From Trueperaceae bacterium (GTDB taxonomy: Bacteria; Deinococcota; Deinococci; Deinococcales; Trueperaceae), in assembly GCA_007121175.1 (NCBI GenBank), contig SKMG01000303.1, forward strand, positions 1-11,775: 11,775 nt of DNA, written 5' to 3'. How positions within the stretch are numbered: the first letter of the stretch is position 1; each line of letters begins with the position of its first letter. The position numbers and the translations under genes were made by a program. The notes below the pieces were generated by a model. It had not been told where the DNA came from, did not search any database, and worked only from the letters and a program-made list of their open reading frames with translations. Positions 1 through 6,277 of the stretch are shown in pieces.

Positions 1-1
1 C

Positions 2-268
2 GCGGTGCGCGCGCACGGCTTTGCCGTCACGCCCCGCGCTCTGGTGTCGCTACGCGCACTGCCCGACACCCTCTTGGTGCCGCTATTGGCGCGGCTCGTG
101 GCAATGCCGATCATGGACATCGGCGGCGTACGGCACGCGCTGGCCGCGCGCGACGAGATGGAGGCGCTCTTCGAGGAGCTCCTCATCCTGGCAGCCGAAG
201 CAGGGACTCCGACGCAGTCCATGGTTGCTCTCTGGAGGCGCGCCCAGCACGTCATGCCGCCTGGCTGA
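2..268 (+). CDS. Ketopantoate reductase-like protein, C-terminal fragment (5' truncated)
   Basis: The reading frame is already open at the left edge and ends with TGA at 266-268, so only the last ~88 residues are present. The visible part is all helical: a leucine-rich stretch, then a segment with RHALAARDEMEALFEELLIL, then AAEAGTPTQSMVALWRRA. This pattern (arginine/alanine-rich helix, acidic DEM helix, a 'gv-PTP-a-d-L' turn and a last helix) matches the C-terminal ApbA_C domain of the 2-dehydropantoate 2-reductase (PanE/ApbA) family, whose members reduce ketopantoate or related 2-oxo acids with NADPH. The Rossmann N-terminal half, which would confirm cofactor use, lies outside the window. 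The GTG at 5 is probably an internal valine codon, not the start. The family call is from recalled sequence pattern. True PanE function cannot be told from paralogues here. Confidence 0.6.
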   Translation, partial: AVRAHGFAVTPRALVSLRALPDTLLVPLLARLVAMPIMDIGGVRHALAARDEMEALFEELLILAAEAGTPTQSMVALWRRAQHVMPPG

Positions 269-403
269 GATCAGGCGGAGGTCGAGCTGCGGCGCAGGCC
301 CTCGCCGGAGCGTACCTGGCACGAGCTGGCTCTCTTGCCTTCGATCTCGGCGTGCTCGTGCGGTCGCTCATCTGTGGTACGCCGTAGAGGCGTTGCACAG
401 CGG

Positions 404-409
404 AAGGAG
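404..409 (+). promoter_or_regulatory. Shine-Dalgarno site of the GNAT gene
   Basis: AAGGAG (within GGAAGGAG, 402-409) lies 5 bases before the ATG at 415. A second ATG at 411 in another frame is only 1 base from this site and has no supported reading frame, so the spacing favours 415 as the start. Confidence 0.65.
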
Positions 410-414
410 CATGC

Positions 415-900
415 ATGGCGCCAGAGCGCGTCCGACCCGAAGACGTCAGCTTGCGTGAGATCTCCGAGGAGACCGTCGTCTCGATCATCAAGCTCGCCGT
501 CGCAGACGACCAGAAGGACTTCGTCGCGACCAACGCGGTGTCGCTGGCGCAGGCCCTGTTCTCGGAGGCCGCGTGGTATCGGGCGATCTACCTCGGCGGC
601 GAGCCGGTCGGCTTCGTCATGCTCTACGACGAGACGCTGCTGCAGCCGCTGCCGGAGTCTCCCGAGGTCGGCGTGTGGCGCTTCATGGTCGACGCCCGTT
701 TCCAGAGACGAGGCATCGGCCGCGAGGCTCTGAGGCAGCTCATCGAGCACGTACGCGCGAAGGGCGCCGCCACCTTGGACCTCTCGTACGTGCCTGGGCC
801 CGGCTGTCCCGAGCCGTTCTACCGATCGTTCGGCTTCGAGCCGACCGGACGCATGGAAGACGACGAGATCGTGCTCGCCTTGCGCCTGAACGAGGGCTAG
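415..900 (+). CDS. GNAT family N-acetyltransferase, spermidine/diamine acetyltransferase-like
   Basis: Predicted cytosolic 161-residue acetyltransferase, the usual single-domain GNAT length. Motif A for acetyl-CoA binding is visible at residues 88-113: strand VWRFMVDARF followed by Q97-R-R-G100-I-G102, which fits the Q/R-x-x-G-x-G/A pyrophosphate loop, then a helix. A C-terminal motif B region has EPFYRSFGF with Tyr136, the position that often acts as general acid in GNAT enzymes. The N-terminal part (DDQKDFVATNAVSLAQALF, then AIYLGGEPVGFVMLYDE) and the LDLSYVPGPG segment closely resemble the BltD-type diamine/spermidine N-acetyltransferase subgroup as I recall it. The substrate is therefore plausibly a polyamine, but this is inference. 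The ATG is set by a strong Shine-Dalgarno 5 bases upstream. It stands alone, 146 bases after the preceding gene and well before the transporter operon. Confidence 0.85.
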   Translation: MAPERVRPEDVSLREISEETVVSIIKLAVADDQKDFVATNAVSLAQALFSEAAWYRAIYLGGEPVGFVMLYDETLLQPLPESPEVGVWRFMVDARFQRRGIGREALRQLIEHVRAKGAATLDLSYVPGPGCPEPFYRSFGFEPTGRMEDDEIVLALRLNEG

Positions 901-1188
901 CGACGGTCTATCGCAGCGAGCGCCGGTCGGTAGCAGCTGTCGCCGCGATGCGGCTCAGCGTCGGTATACGGCGGGCCGGATGATGATACGCTCCGGGCAG
1001 CGCCACTCGGAGGCGCCGCAACGTACAAGCTGACGCAACGAGTCGGAGTTCCGCTGGCCCTTCGTGCCTACGCCGAGACTCTGGAGATCGCTATTACACA
1101 TTCGCGTCGGTCATGTCGGCCGCGGCCCCGTCGAAAGTGGCTCGTGGCCCGGCCTGCGCCGATGCCAACGCTCTCGGAGGTGCTACGC
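901..1188 (+). other. Gene-free stretch before the transporter operon
   Basis: No convincing coding region, tRNA or repeat is visible on either strand. It should hold the promoter of the DUF1028-ABC operon. The only AT-rich patch in the stretch is around 1091-1102, with a TATTAC (1092-1097) that matches a -10 box at 4 of 6 positions, but no -35 partner is recognisable. A small stem (GCGCC at 1000-1004 with GGCGC at 1012-1016, 7-base loop) lies about 100 bases after the GNAT stop and has no T-run, so it is a weak terminator candidate at best. Confidence 0.4.
1176..1180 (+). promoter_or_regulatory. Shine-Dalgarno site favouring the GTG start at 1189
   Basis: GGAGG ends 8 bases before an in-frame GTG at 1189, which is ideal spacing. 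The alternative in-frame starts at 1144 (GTG) and 1162 (ATG) have no comparable purine-rich site upstream. Confidence 0.5.
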
Positions 1189-2136
1189 GTGGCCCTGAGT
1201 CCGTCCGACCGCTTGACGACCCGCCGCCCGACCTCATTCGCGGCAGCTCCGGGTGAGGCACACCCCCCGGTCGCCACCTTCTCGATCGCCGCCCACGACC
1301 CCGACACCGGCGATCTCGGTATCGCCGTGGCCAGCAAGTTCTTAGCCGTCGGGGCCTACGTGCCCACGGCCCTGGCCGGCGTCGGGGCGGTCGCGTCCCA
1401 GGCTCACGTCAACACCACCTACGGGCAGCGCGCGCTCGCGATGCTCGCCGAAGGCGCGACGCCCGACGACTGCCTCCAGGCATTCGGCGCCGATGACGAG
1501 GGCATCGACGTGCGCCAGTTCGGCATCGTCTCCGCCGACGGCGCGAGCGTCAGCTTCACCGGCTCGGAGTGTCACGCCTGGGCGGGCGGAGTGGCGGGGC
1601 CTGGTTTCGCTGCGCAGGGCAACATCCTGGCAGGGCCGGAAGTGGTCGAGGCGCTGGTGCGCGTGTTCAAGCGCGACGACCTAGCGTTCCCCGAGCGCCT
1701 CGTCGCCGCCTTGGAGGCCGCGGACGAGGCCGGCGGCGATCGGCGCGGACGCCAGTCGGCGGCGCTGCTGGTGGTCGGAGAGGGCAAGGGGTACGCCGGC
1801 CTGACCGACCGTTGGATCGACCTACGCGTCGACGACCACCCCATGCCCATACCCGAGCTCGGTCGCCTGTTGGAGCTCCACCGGTTGTTCCTGGACAAGC
1901 CGTCGCTGCCCCCGCGCCCGCTCGATGAGGCCGACATCCGCTGGTTGCAGGACGTGCTGCGCCAGACGGGGCACTTGGAGCGTCCCTCGACCGGCGTCTG
2001 GGACGACGACACTGAACACGCTCTGGAAGGGCTCTTCGGGGTGGAGAACCTCGAGGAGCGGTGGCTGACCGGACCTCGAGTGGATCCGGTCGCGTGGGAG
2101 CATCTCCAGAGGATCCTAGGAGGCAAGACCAGATGA
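1189..2136 (+). CDS. DUF1028 (probable Ntn-hydrolase fold) protein with C-terminal putative peptidoglycan-binding domain
   Basis: A 315-residue protein of a family whose substrate is not known to me. DUF1028 spans roughly residues 29-225, with hallmark segments TFSIAAHDPDTGDLGIAVAS (30-49), QGNILAGPEVVEAL (143-156) and GGDRRGRQSAALLV (182-195). As I recall it, Pfam places DUF1028 in the Ntn-hydrolase clan, where an N-terminal Thr, Ser or Cys is the nucleophile. Thr30 or Ser32 of the TFS motif would be the candidates. Residues 245-312 (DEADIRWLQDVLRQTG, GVWDDDTEHAL, ENLEERW) match the PG_binding_2-type domain usually fused to DUF1028. There is no signal peptide or membrane segment, so it is probably cytosolic. 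The GTG at 1189 was chosen for its GGAGG. Starts at 1144 (330 residues) or 1162 are possible. The TGA overlaps the next gene's ATG (ATGA), so it is the first gene of a coupled transporter operon. Confidence 0.85.
   Translation: MALSPSDRLTTRRPTSFAAAPGEAHPPVATFSIAAHDPDTGDLGIAVASKFLAVGAYVPTALAGVGAVASQAHVNTTYGQRALAMLAEGATPDDCLQAFGADDEGIDVRQFGIVSADGASVSFTGSECHAWAGGVAGPGFAAQGNILAGPEVVEALVRVFKRDDLAFPERLVAALEAADEAGGDRRGRQSAALLVVGEGKGYAGLTDRWIDLRVDDHPMPIPELGRLLELHRLFLDKPSLPPRPLDEADIRWLQDVLRQTGHLERPSTGVWDDDTEHALEGLFGVENLEERWLTGPRVDPVAWEHLQRILGGKTR
2118..2123 (+). promoter_or_regulatory. Shine-Dalgarno site of the substrate-binding protein gene
   Basis: AGGAGG lies inside the end of the DUF1028 coding region, 9 bases before the ATG at 2133. 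It fixes the start of the binding protein, whose signal peptide begins exactly at that Met, rather than an upstream GTG in the same frame. Confidence 0.75.
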
Positions 2137-3704
2137 AACGCGCATGGTACGTCGTCCTTCTCGGCGCGGTCGCGGTCGGTGGGTGGGCGCTGGCTCAGCC
2201 CGGGTCGCAGATCGTCATCGGCCTGCAGGCCGAACCCGTCACCCTCGACGTGGCCCAACTCTCGGACTACAACTCCTCGCGTACCGCCATGCCGATGTTC
2301 GAGGGCCTGGTGCGCTTCGCCGATGGCTCGACCGACCTCGAGCCGGCGCTGGCCGAACGCTGGGAGGTCTCCGAAGACGGCCTCACCTACACCTTCTACC
2401 TGCGGCCCGGAGTGGTCTTCCACGACGGCACCCCCGTGAACGCGGAGGCCGTCGAGTTCTCGTTCCTGCGGCAGCTCGATCCCGACCACCCGTACCACGA
2501 CACCGGCCAGTTCCCCTACGCCGAGTTCACGCTCGGCACCATCGCCGACATCGAGGTGCACGACGAGCTGACGCTGCGCATCACACTGTCGGACACCTTC
2601 GCTCCCTTCCTGTCCAATCTCGCCATGCACGCCGCCGCTGTCGTCAGCCCCTCGGCGGTGATGACCTTCGGTAGCGACTTCTCCGAGAACCCGGTCGGCA
2701 GCGGTCCGTACCGCTTCGTGTCGTGGGCGCGAGGCGTCGAGGTGGTGCTCGAGCGCAACGCCGACTACTGGCGCGTCACGCCGCAGGTCGAGCGCCTGAT
2801 CTACCGCCCCATCATCGAGGACCAAGCGCGCCTCTCCGCCCTCGAGGCCGGCGAGATCGACCTCAGCGTGAACCTGCCGCCGGACGACCTGCCGCGGCTG
2901 CGCCGCGACGCGCGCTTCACCTTTGCCGAGCAGGCCGGCATGCACACCTGGTACATCGTCTTCAACGTCACCAAGGAGCCCTTCGGAGACGCGCGCGTGC
3001 GGCAGGCGGTGGCGCACGCCATCGACCGCCAGGCGATCGTCGACGCGGTGCTCGGAGGCACCGGGGTGCTGGCCAAGAACTTCTTGCCGCCGGTGGTGTG
3101 GGGCTACACCGAAGACGTGCCCGAGTACCCCTACGACCCCGAGCGCGCCCGCGAGCTGCTGACCGAGGCCGGCTATCCCGATGGGTTCGCCGTCGAGTTC
3201 TGGGTACCGGCGTCCGGCTCCGGCATGCAACAGCCCGTCGCGATGGGGACCGTCATCCAGGACTACCTCTCGCGCGTGGGCGTGCAGGTGACCATCCAGC
3301 AGTTCGAGTGGGGCACGTACCTCGACCGTGTGATCGTGCCGGTCGAAGAAGCCGACGCCGTCCCGGCGATGTTCCAGCTGTCGTGGATCGGCGACAACGG
3401 CGATCCGGACAACTTCCTCTACATCCTGCTCTCCGGCGATCAGTTCCCACCCTTCGGCTTCAACCTCGGCTACTACTCGAACCCCGAAGTCGACGAGCTC
3501 CTGAGGCAGGCCCGCACGACGGTCGACCATGCCGAGCGCGTGACCCTCTACGAGGAGGCGCAGCGCCTCATCATGACCGACATGCCGGTCGTGCCGGTCG
3601 ACCATGAGACCCAGATCGTGGTGCTGCGGAGCGGCATCGAAGGTTTCGTGCCGCACCCCACCGGCGTGTTCCGCTTCGAGACGGTCGAGGTGAGCGCGCA
3701 GTAA
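2133..3704 (+). CDS. ABC transporter substrate-binding protein, family 5 (dipeptide/oligopeptide type)
   Basis: Extracytoplasmic binding protein of 523 residues, a normal length for the SBP_bac_5 (DppA/OppA/GsiB) family. It captures peptides or similar solutes for the permeases encoded next. Residues 1-21 form a Sec signal peptide: MKR, a hydrophobic core VVLLGAVAVGGWALA, and a likely cut before Gln22 (ALA|Q). There is no lipobox Cys, so it is not a classical lipoprotein. Family hallmarks follow in order: MFEGLVRF, ALAERWEVSEDGLTYTFYLR, GVVFHDGTPVNAEAVEFSF, GSGPYRFVSW with ERNADYWR, FNVTKEPFGDARVRQAVAHA, and near the end MPVVPVDHETQ and VPHPTGVFRFE. The substrate cannot be read from the sequence; dipeptides, oligopeptides, glutathione or other solutes all occur in this family. 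The start overlaps the DUF1028 stop (ATGA), so the two are probably translated together. Confidence 0.93.
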   Translation: MKRAWYVVLLGAVAVGGWALAQPGSQIVIGLQAEPVTLDVAQLSDYNSSRTAMPMFEGLVRFADGSTDLEPALAERWEVSEDGLTYTFYLRPGVVFHDGTPVNAEAVEFSFLRQLDPDHPYHDTGQFPYAEFTLGTIADIEVHDELTLRITLSDTFAPFLSNLAMHAAAVVSPSAVMTFGSDFSENPVGSGPYRFVSWARGVEVVLERNADYWRVTPQVERLIYRPIIEDQARLSALEAGEIDLSVNLPPDDLPRLRRDARFTFAEQAGMHTWYIVFNVTKEPFGDARVRQAVAHAIDRQAIVDAVLGGTGVLAKNFLPPVVWGYTEDVPEYPYDPERARELLTEAGYPDGFAVEFWVPASGSGMQQPVAMGTVIQDYLSRVGVQVTIQQFEWGTYLDRVIVPVEEADAVPAMFQLSWIGDNGDPDNFLYILLSGDQFPPFGFNLGYYSNPEVDELLRQARTTVDHAERVTLYEEAQRLIMTDMPVVPVDHETQIVVLRSGIEGFVPHPTGVFRFETVEVSAQ

Positions 3705-3711
3705 GCGACGA

Positions 3712-4662
3712 ATGGCGTCGTACCTGATCCGTCGACTACTCGCGACCTTGCCGACGTTGCTCGGGGTGAGCGTGCTGGTGTTCCTCTCGATGCACCTCGC
3801 CCCGGGCGATCCGGCGCTGGTCATGCTCGGCCCGAAGGCGACCGCGACGTCGCTCGAGGCGCTGCGCGGTGAGCTCGGGCTCGACCGGCCGATCCACGTC
3901 CAGTACCTGCGCTGGATCGGCGGCGTACTCTCGGGCGACTGGGGCCGCAGCATCCAGCTCAAGGCGGGCGTCTTGCCGCTGGTGTGGGAGCGCCTCAAGG
4001 CGACGCTGCTGCTGTCGGTCGCCGCGATGCTGATCGCGGTGGGGACGGGCATCGCCGTCGGCGTCGTCTCCGCCGTGCGCGCCGGCACGCTGCTCGACCG
4101 GGCGGCCATCACCACCACGCTGATCGGCTACTCGTTGCCGCCGTTCTTCCTCGGCATCGTGCTGCAGGTGCTGCTCGGCCTACAGCTCGGCTGGTTCCCG
4201 GTGACCGGCATGTACCGGGCGGGCGGCGGCGGCGAGCTCCTCGACGTGCTCAGGCACTTGGTGCTGCCGGCTCTCACGCTGGCGGCCGGCATCGGTGCGC
4301 TGCTCGCACGCATGACCCGCGCCACGATGCTCGAGGTGCTGCGTCAGGACTACGTTCGCACGGCGGAGGCGAAGGGGCTCACGCGCCGCGTGGTGGTGCT
4401 GCAGCATGCGTTTCGCAACGCGCTGATCCCGATCCTCACCATCGTCGGCCTGCAGACCGGCTACGTGCTGGGCGGCGCCGTGCTCGTCGAGCAGGTGTTC
4501 TCCTGGCCCGGGATCGGCACGCTCGCCATCAATGCCATCCTGGCGCGCGACTTCCCGCTGGTCCAGGGCGTGACCCTGATGGTGGCGTTCACGTACGTCT
4601 TCACCAACCTCCTCACCGACGTGGCCTACACGCTCGTCGACCCGCGGATCAGCTACCAGTGA
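3712..4662 (+). CDS. ABC transporter permease, DppB/OppB type
   Basis: Inner-membrane permease of 316 residues, standard for the DppB/GsiC group of the BPD_transp_1 family. An N-terminal segment (residues 9-29) is followed by the large external loop typical of this subunit, with PGDP (31-34), LGLDRPIHVQYLRW and GDWGRS. Further membrane segments lie near 97-121, 133-159, 184-203, 238-262 and 282-304. The cytoplasmic EAA loop that docks onto the ATPase is at about 213-240 (DYVRTAEAKG, then HAFRNALIPI). The C-terminus LVDPRISYQ is also typical (usual form 'DPRIRY'). It starts 7 bases after the binding-protein stop with no clear Shine-Dalgarno, so it probably depends on coupling to upstream translation. 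It should pair with the following permease as a heterodimer. Confidence 0.93.
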   Translation: MASYLIRRLLATLPTLLGVSVLVFLSMHLAPGDPALVMLGPKATATSLEALRGELGLDRPIHVQYLRWIGGVLSGDWGRSIQLKAGVLPLVWERLKATLLLSVAAMLIAVGTGIAVGVVSAVRAGTLLDRAAITTTLIGYSLPPFFLGIVLQVLLGLQLGWFPVTGMYRAGGGGELLDVLRHLVLPALTLAAGIGALLARMTRATMLEVLRQDYVRTAEAKGLTRRVVVLQHAFRNALIPILTIVGLQTGYVLGGAVLVEQVFSWPGIGTLAINAILARDFPLVQGVTLMVAFTYVFTNLLTDVAYTLVDPRISYQ

Positions 4663-5612
4663 GCTCCCGTTCGGGCGTGCGCGGACGTGGCCCGGGCGGC
4701 CCCCATGGAGTCGGGCCTGGCGCCGGACTCGCCGATCCCGCCGCGCAGCTCGAGGCGCCGCTGGCGATGCCCGGCCGCCGCGGCTTCTGGCGCGCGTTCC
4801 TGGGCGAGCCGGTGGCCGCGATCGCCTTCGTGGTGCTCGCCGTCATCGCGCTCGCGGCGCTGCTCGCGCCCTGGCTGGGCCTACCCGACCCGGTCCGCGG
4901 CTCGCTGGTCGACCGCCTGCAACCACCCCTGACGCCCGGTCACCCGCTCGGCACCGACGAGTTCGGCCGCGACCTGCTCTCGCGGGTGGCCTGGGGCGGG
5001 CGTGTTTCGCTGGGCATCGGCTTCGCCGCCGTCGGCATCGCGGTCGCGATCGGCGTGACGCTCGGATTGGTGAGCGGCTACGTGGGTGGCCGGTTCGACT
5101 TCTGGACCATGCGCTTCATCGACATGCTGATGGCGTTCCCGTACATCCTGCTGGCGCTGATGATCGTCGCGATCTTGGGGCCGGGCCTCATGAACACCAT
5201 GCTCGCGATCTCGATCGCCGGCGTGCCGTACTACGTCCGCATCGCGCGCAGCAGCGCGCTGTCGCTCCGTAAGCGCGAGTTCGTCGAGGCGGCCGAGGCC
5301 GCCGGCGCCTCCTCGGCCCGCATCCTGCTGCGCCACGTGCTCACCAACTCGCTCTCGCCCATCGTGGTGGCCGCGACCCTCGACGTCGGCTGGATGATCA
5401 TGGCCGCGGCCGGCATGAGCTTCCTCGGGCTCGGCGCCCAGCCGCCACAGGCCGAGTGGGGCGTGATGCTCTCGAACGGGCGCCAGTTCCTGCGCGTCGC
5501 TCCCTGGGTCTCGCTGGTGCCTGGCACCATGATCTTCCTCGTGGTGCTGGTGCTGAACCTGCTCGGCGACCGGCTGCGCGACCTGCTCGACCCGCGGATG
5601 GTGGGGCGCTAG
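4659..5612 (+). CDS. ABC transporter permease, DppC/OppC type
   Basis: Second inner-membrane permease, 317 residues from the GTG at 4659. The OppC_N region begins near residue 41 (RGFWRAFLGEPVAAIAF, first membrane segment ~52-71) and leads to the diagnostic HPLGTDEFGRDLLSR motif (95-109). BPD_transp_1 membrane segments follow (about 115-140, 152-174, 179-195, 232-252 and 286-302), with the EAA loop at 207-235 (EFVEAAEAAGA, then RHVLTNSLSPI). It ends LLDPRM, as expected. The start is ambiguous. GTG 4659 overlaps the previous stop as GTGA, which suggests coupling, but it gives a 36-residue Gly/Pro-rich leader of low similarity. ATG 4767 has GAGG 11 bases upstream and gives 281 residues. I prefer 4659 because of the overlap. 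The usual DppD and DppF ATPase genes do not follow. Confidence 0.92.
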   Translation: MSSRSGVRGRGPGGPHGVGPGAGLADPAAQLEAPLAMPGRRGFWRAFLGEPVAAIAFVVLAVIALAALLAPWLGLPDPVRGSLVDRLQPPLTPGHPLGTDEFGRDLLSRVAWGGRVSLGIGFAAVGIAVAIGVTLGLVSGYVGGRFDFWTMRFIDMLMAFPYILLALMIVAILGPGLMNTMLAISIAGVPYYVRIARSSALSLRKREFVEAAEAAGASSARILLRHVLTNSLSPIVVAATLDVGWMIMAAAGMSFLGLGAQPPQAEWGVMLSNGRQFLRVAPWVSLVPGTMIFLVVLVLNLLGDRLRDLLDPRMVGR

Positions 5613-5680
5613 GGCCGTACGGCGAAGTACGCCAGCCAACCGCCGAGCGAGCGCCCCTCCAGCCGGTGCATGATGTGACG

Positions 5681-6157
5681 ATGGCGAAGGCGAGCGCCGG
5701 CGTGCTGCTCTACCGGCGGAGCGCACACGGCGCCGAGGTGCTGCTGGTGCATCCGGGCGGACCCTACTGGGCCGGCCGCGACGAGGGTGCCTGGTCGATC
5801 CCCAAAGGCGAGATCGAGCACGGCGAGGAGCCGATTGCGGTCGCGGCGCGCGAGTTCGAGGAGGAGACCGGAGCCACGGCGCCGGGCGGCGTCTGGGTGC
5901 CTCTCGAGCCTGTCCGCCAAGCCGGCGGCAAGGTCGTGCACGCCTGGGCGGTCGAGGGGGACTTCGATCCGTCGACGCTCGCGAGCTCGACATTCCGGAT
6001 GGAGTGGCCGCCGCGCTCTGGCCGCAGCGCCGAGTTCCCGGAGATCGACCGCGCCGACTGGTTCGCGCGTGACGTGGCTCGAGCGAAGATCGTCGCCGGG
6101 CAGGTCCTCCTGCTCGAGCAGCTCGACCGCCTGCTGTCGCAGTCAGCAGGTGGGTAG
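5681..6157 (+). CDS. Nudix hydrolase, COG4119-like (predicted NTP pyrophosphohydrolase)
   Basis: A 158-residue cytosolic enzyme expected to hydrolyse a nucleoside diphosphate linked to another moiety, with a metal ion. The Nudix box GX5EX7REUXEEXGU is complete: G43, E49, R57-E58-F59, E61-E62, G64-A65. Flanking segments are characteristic of a family of small 'MutT-like' proteins that I recall as COG4119: SAGVLLYRR near the N-terminus, LLVHPGGPYWAGRDEGAWSI (21-40), GGKVVHAWAVEGDFDP (82-97) and MEWPPRSGR (107-115). The true substrate of that group is not known to me. ATG 5681 is used; a GTG two codons earlier (5675) is equally readable, and neither has a clear Shine-Dalgarno. It follows the permease gene after 68 bases on the same strand and could be read through from the operon. 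No functional link to transport is visible. Confidence 0.9.
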   Translation: MAKASAGVLLYRRSAHGAEVLLVHPGGPYWAGRDEGAWSIPKGEIEHGEEPIAVAAREFEEETGATAPGGVWVPLEPVRQAGGKVVHAWAVEGDFDPSTLASSTFRMEWPPRSGRSAEFPEIDRADWFARDVARAKIVAGQVLLLEQLDRLLSQSAGG

Positions 6158-6250
6158 CCAGAGCCGTGAAGGCCACGAGCCGGTCTTCAGTCCCAGTTTC
6201 GCGGCGCGCGCCGGCCGCGGCGTCAGGCGCGGCGAACGACCCTCCCGCTG

Positions 6251-6266
6251 ACCGCGCCGGCGCGGT
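6251..6266 (+). promoter_or_regulatory. 16-base perfect palindrome upstream of the oligopeptidase gene
   Basis: ACCGCGCCGGCGCGGT reads identically on both strands. It ends 11 bases before the ATG at 6278, and its last T is the first base of a TAGCTT box (6266-6271). A shorter 12-base palindrome, CGGCGCGCGCCG, sits at 6202-6213 in the same 120-base gap. It could be an operator or the stem of a terminator for the Nudix gene, though there is no T-run. Chance is a real alternative in DNA this GC-rich. Confidence 0.3.
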
Positions 6267-6271
6267 AGCTT
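6266..6271 (+). promoter_or_regulatory. Possible -10 box for a leaderless oligopeptidase transcript
   Basis: TAGCTT fits TANNNT and ends 6 bases before the ATG at 6278, the spacing expected if transcription begins at or next to the start codon. No Shine-Dalgarno is present between them. No good -35 hexamer is seen about 17 bases upstream, so this is tentative. Confidence 0.25.
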
Positions 6272-6277
6272 CGGCGG

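Noticed and set aside
269..414. A promoter or terminator between the reductase fragment and the GNAT gene (TTGCCT at 335-340 resembles a -35).
   Set aside because: No -10 hexamer is found 16-18 bases downstream and no stem with a T-run is present, so only the Shine-Dalgarno is supported.
1069..1097. A sigma-70 style promoter using TATTAC at 1092-1097.
   Set aside because: The -10 match is only 4 of 6, and no TTGACA-like hexamer lies 16-18 bases upstream. I did not list it as a separate promoter.
1572..4118. An 848-codon open frame on the minus strand opposite DUF1028, the binding protein and the first permease.
   Set aside because: It is antisense to three well-recognised genes. Its translation is low-complexity (His/Asp/Arg/Gly-rich) with no recognisable domain. 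Long antisense open frames are expected in very GC-rich DNA, where stop codons are rare.
3984..4658. Upstream extension of the second permease frame into the first permease gene.
   Set aside because: The region is out of frame with the strongly conserved first permease and its translation is Arg/Ala-rich without membrane segments. The real start is at 4659 or 4767.
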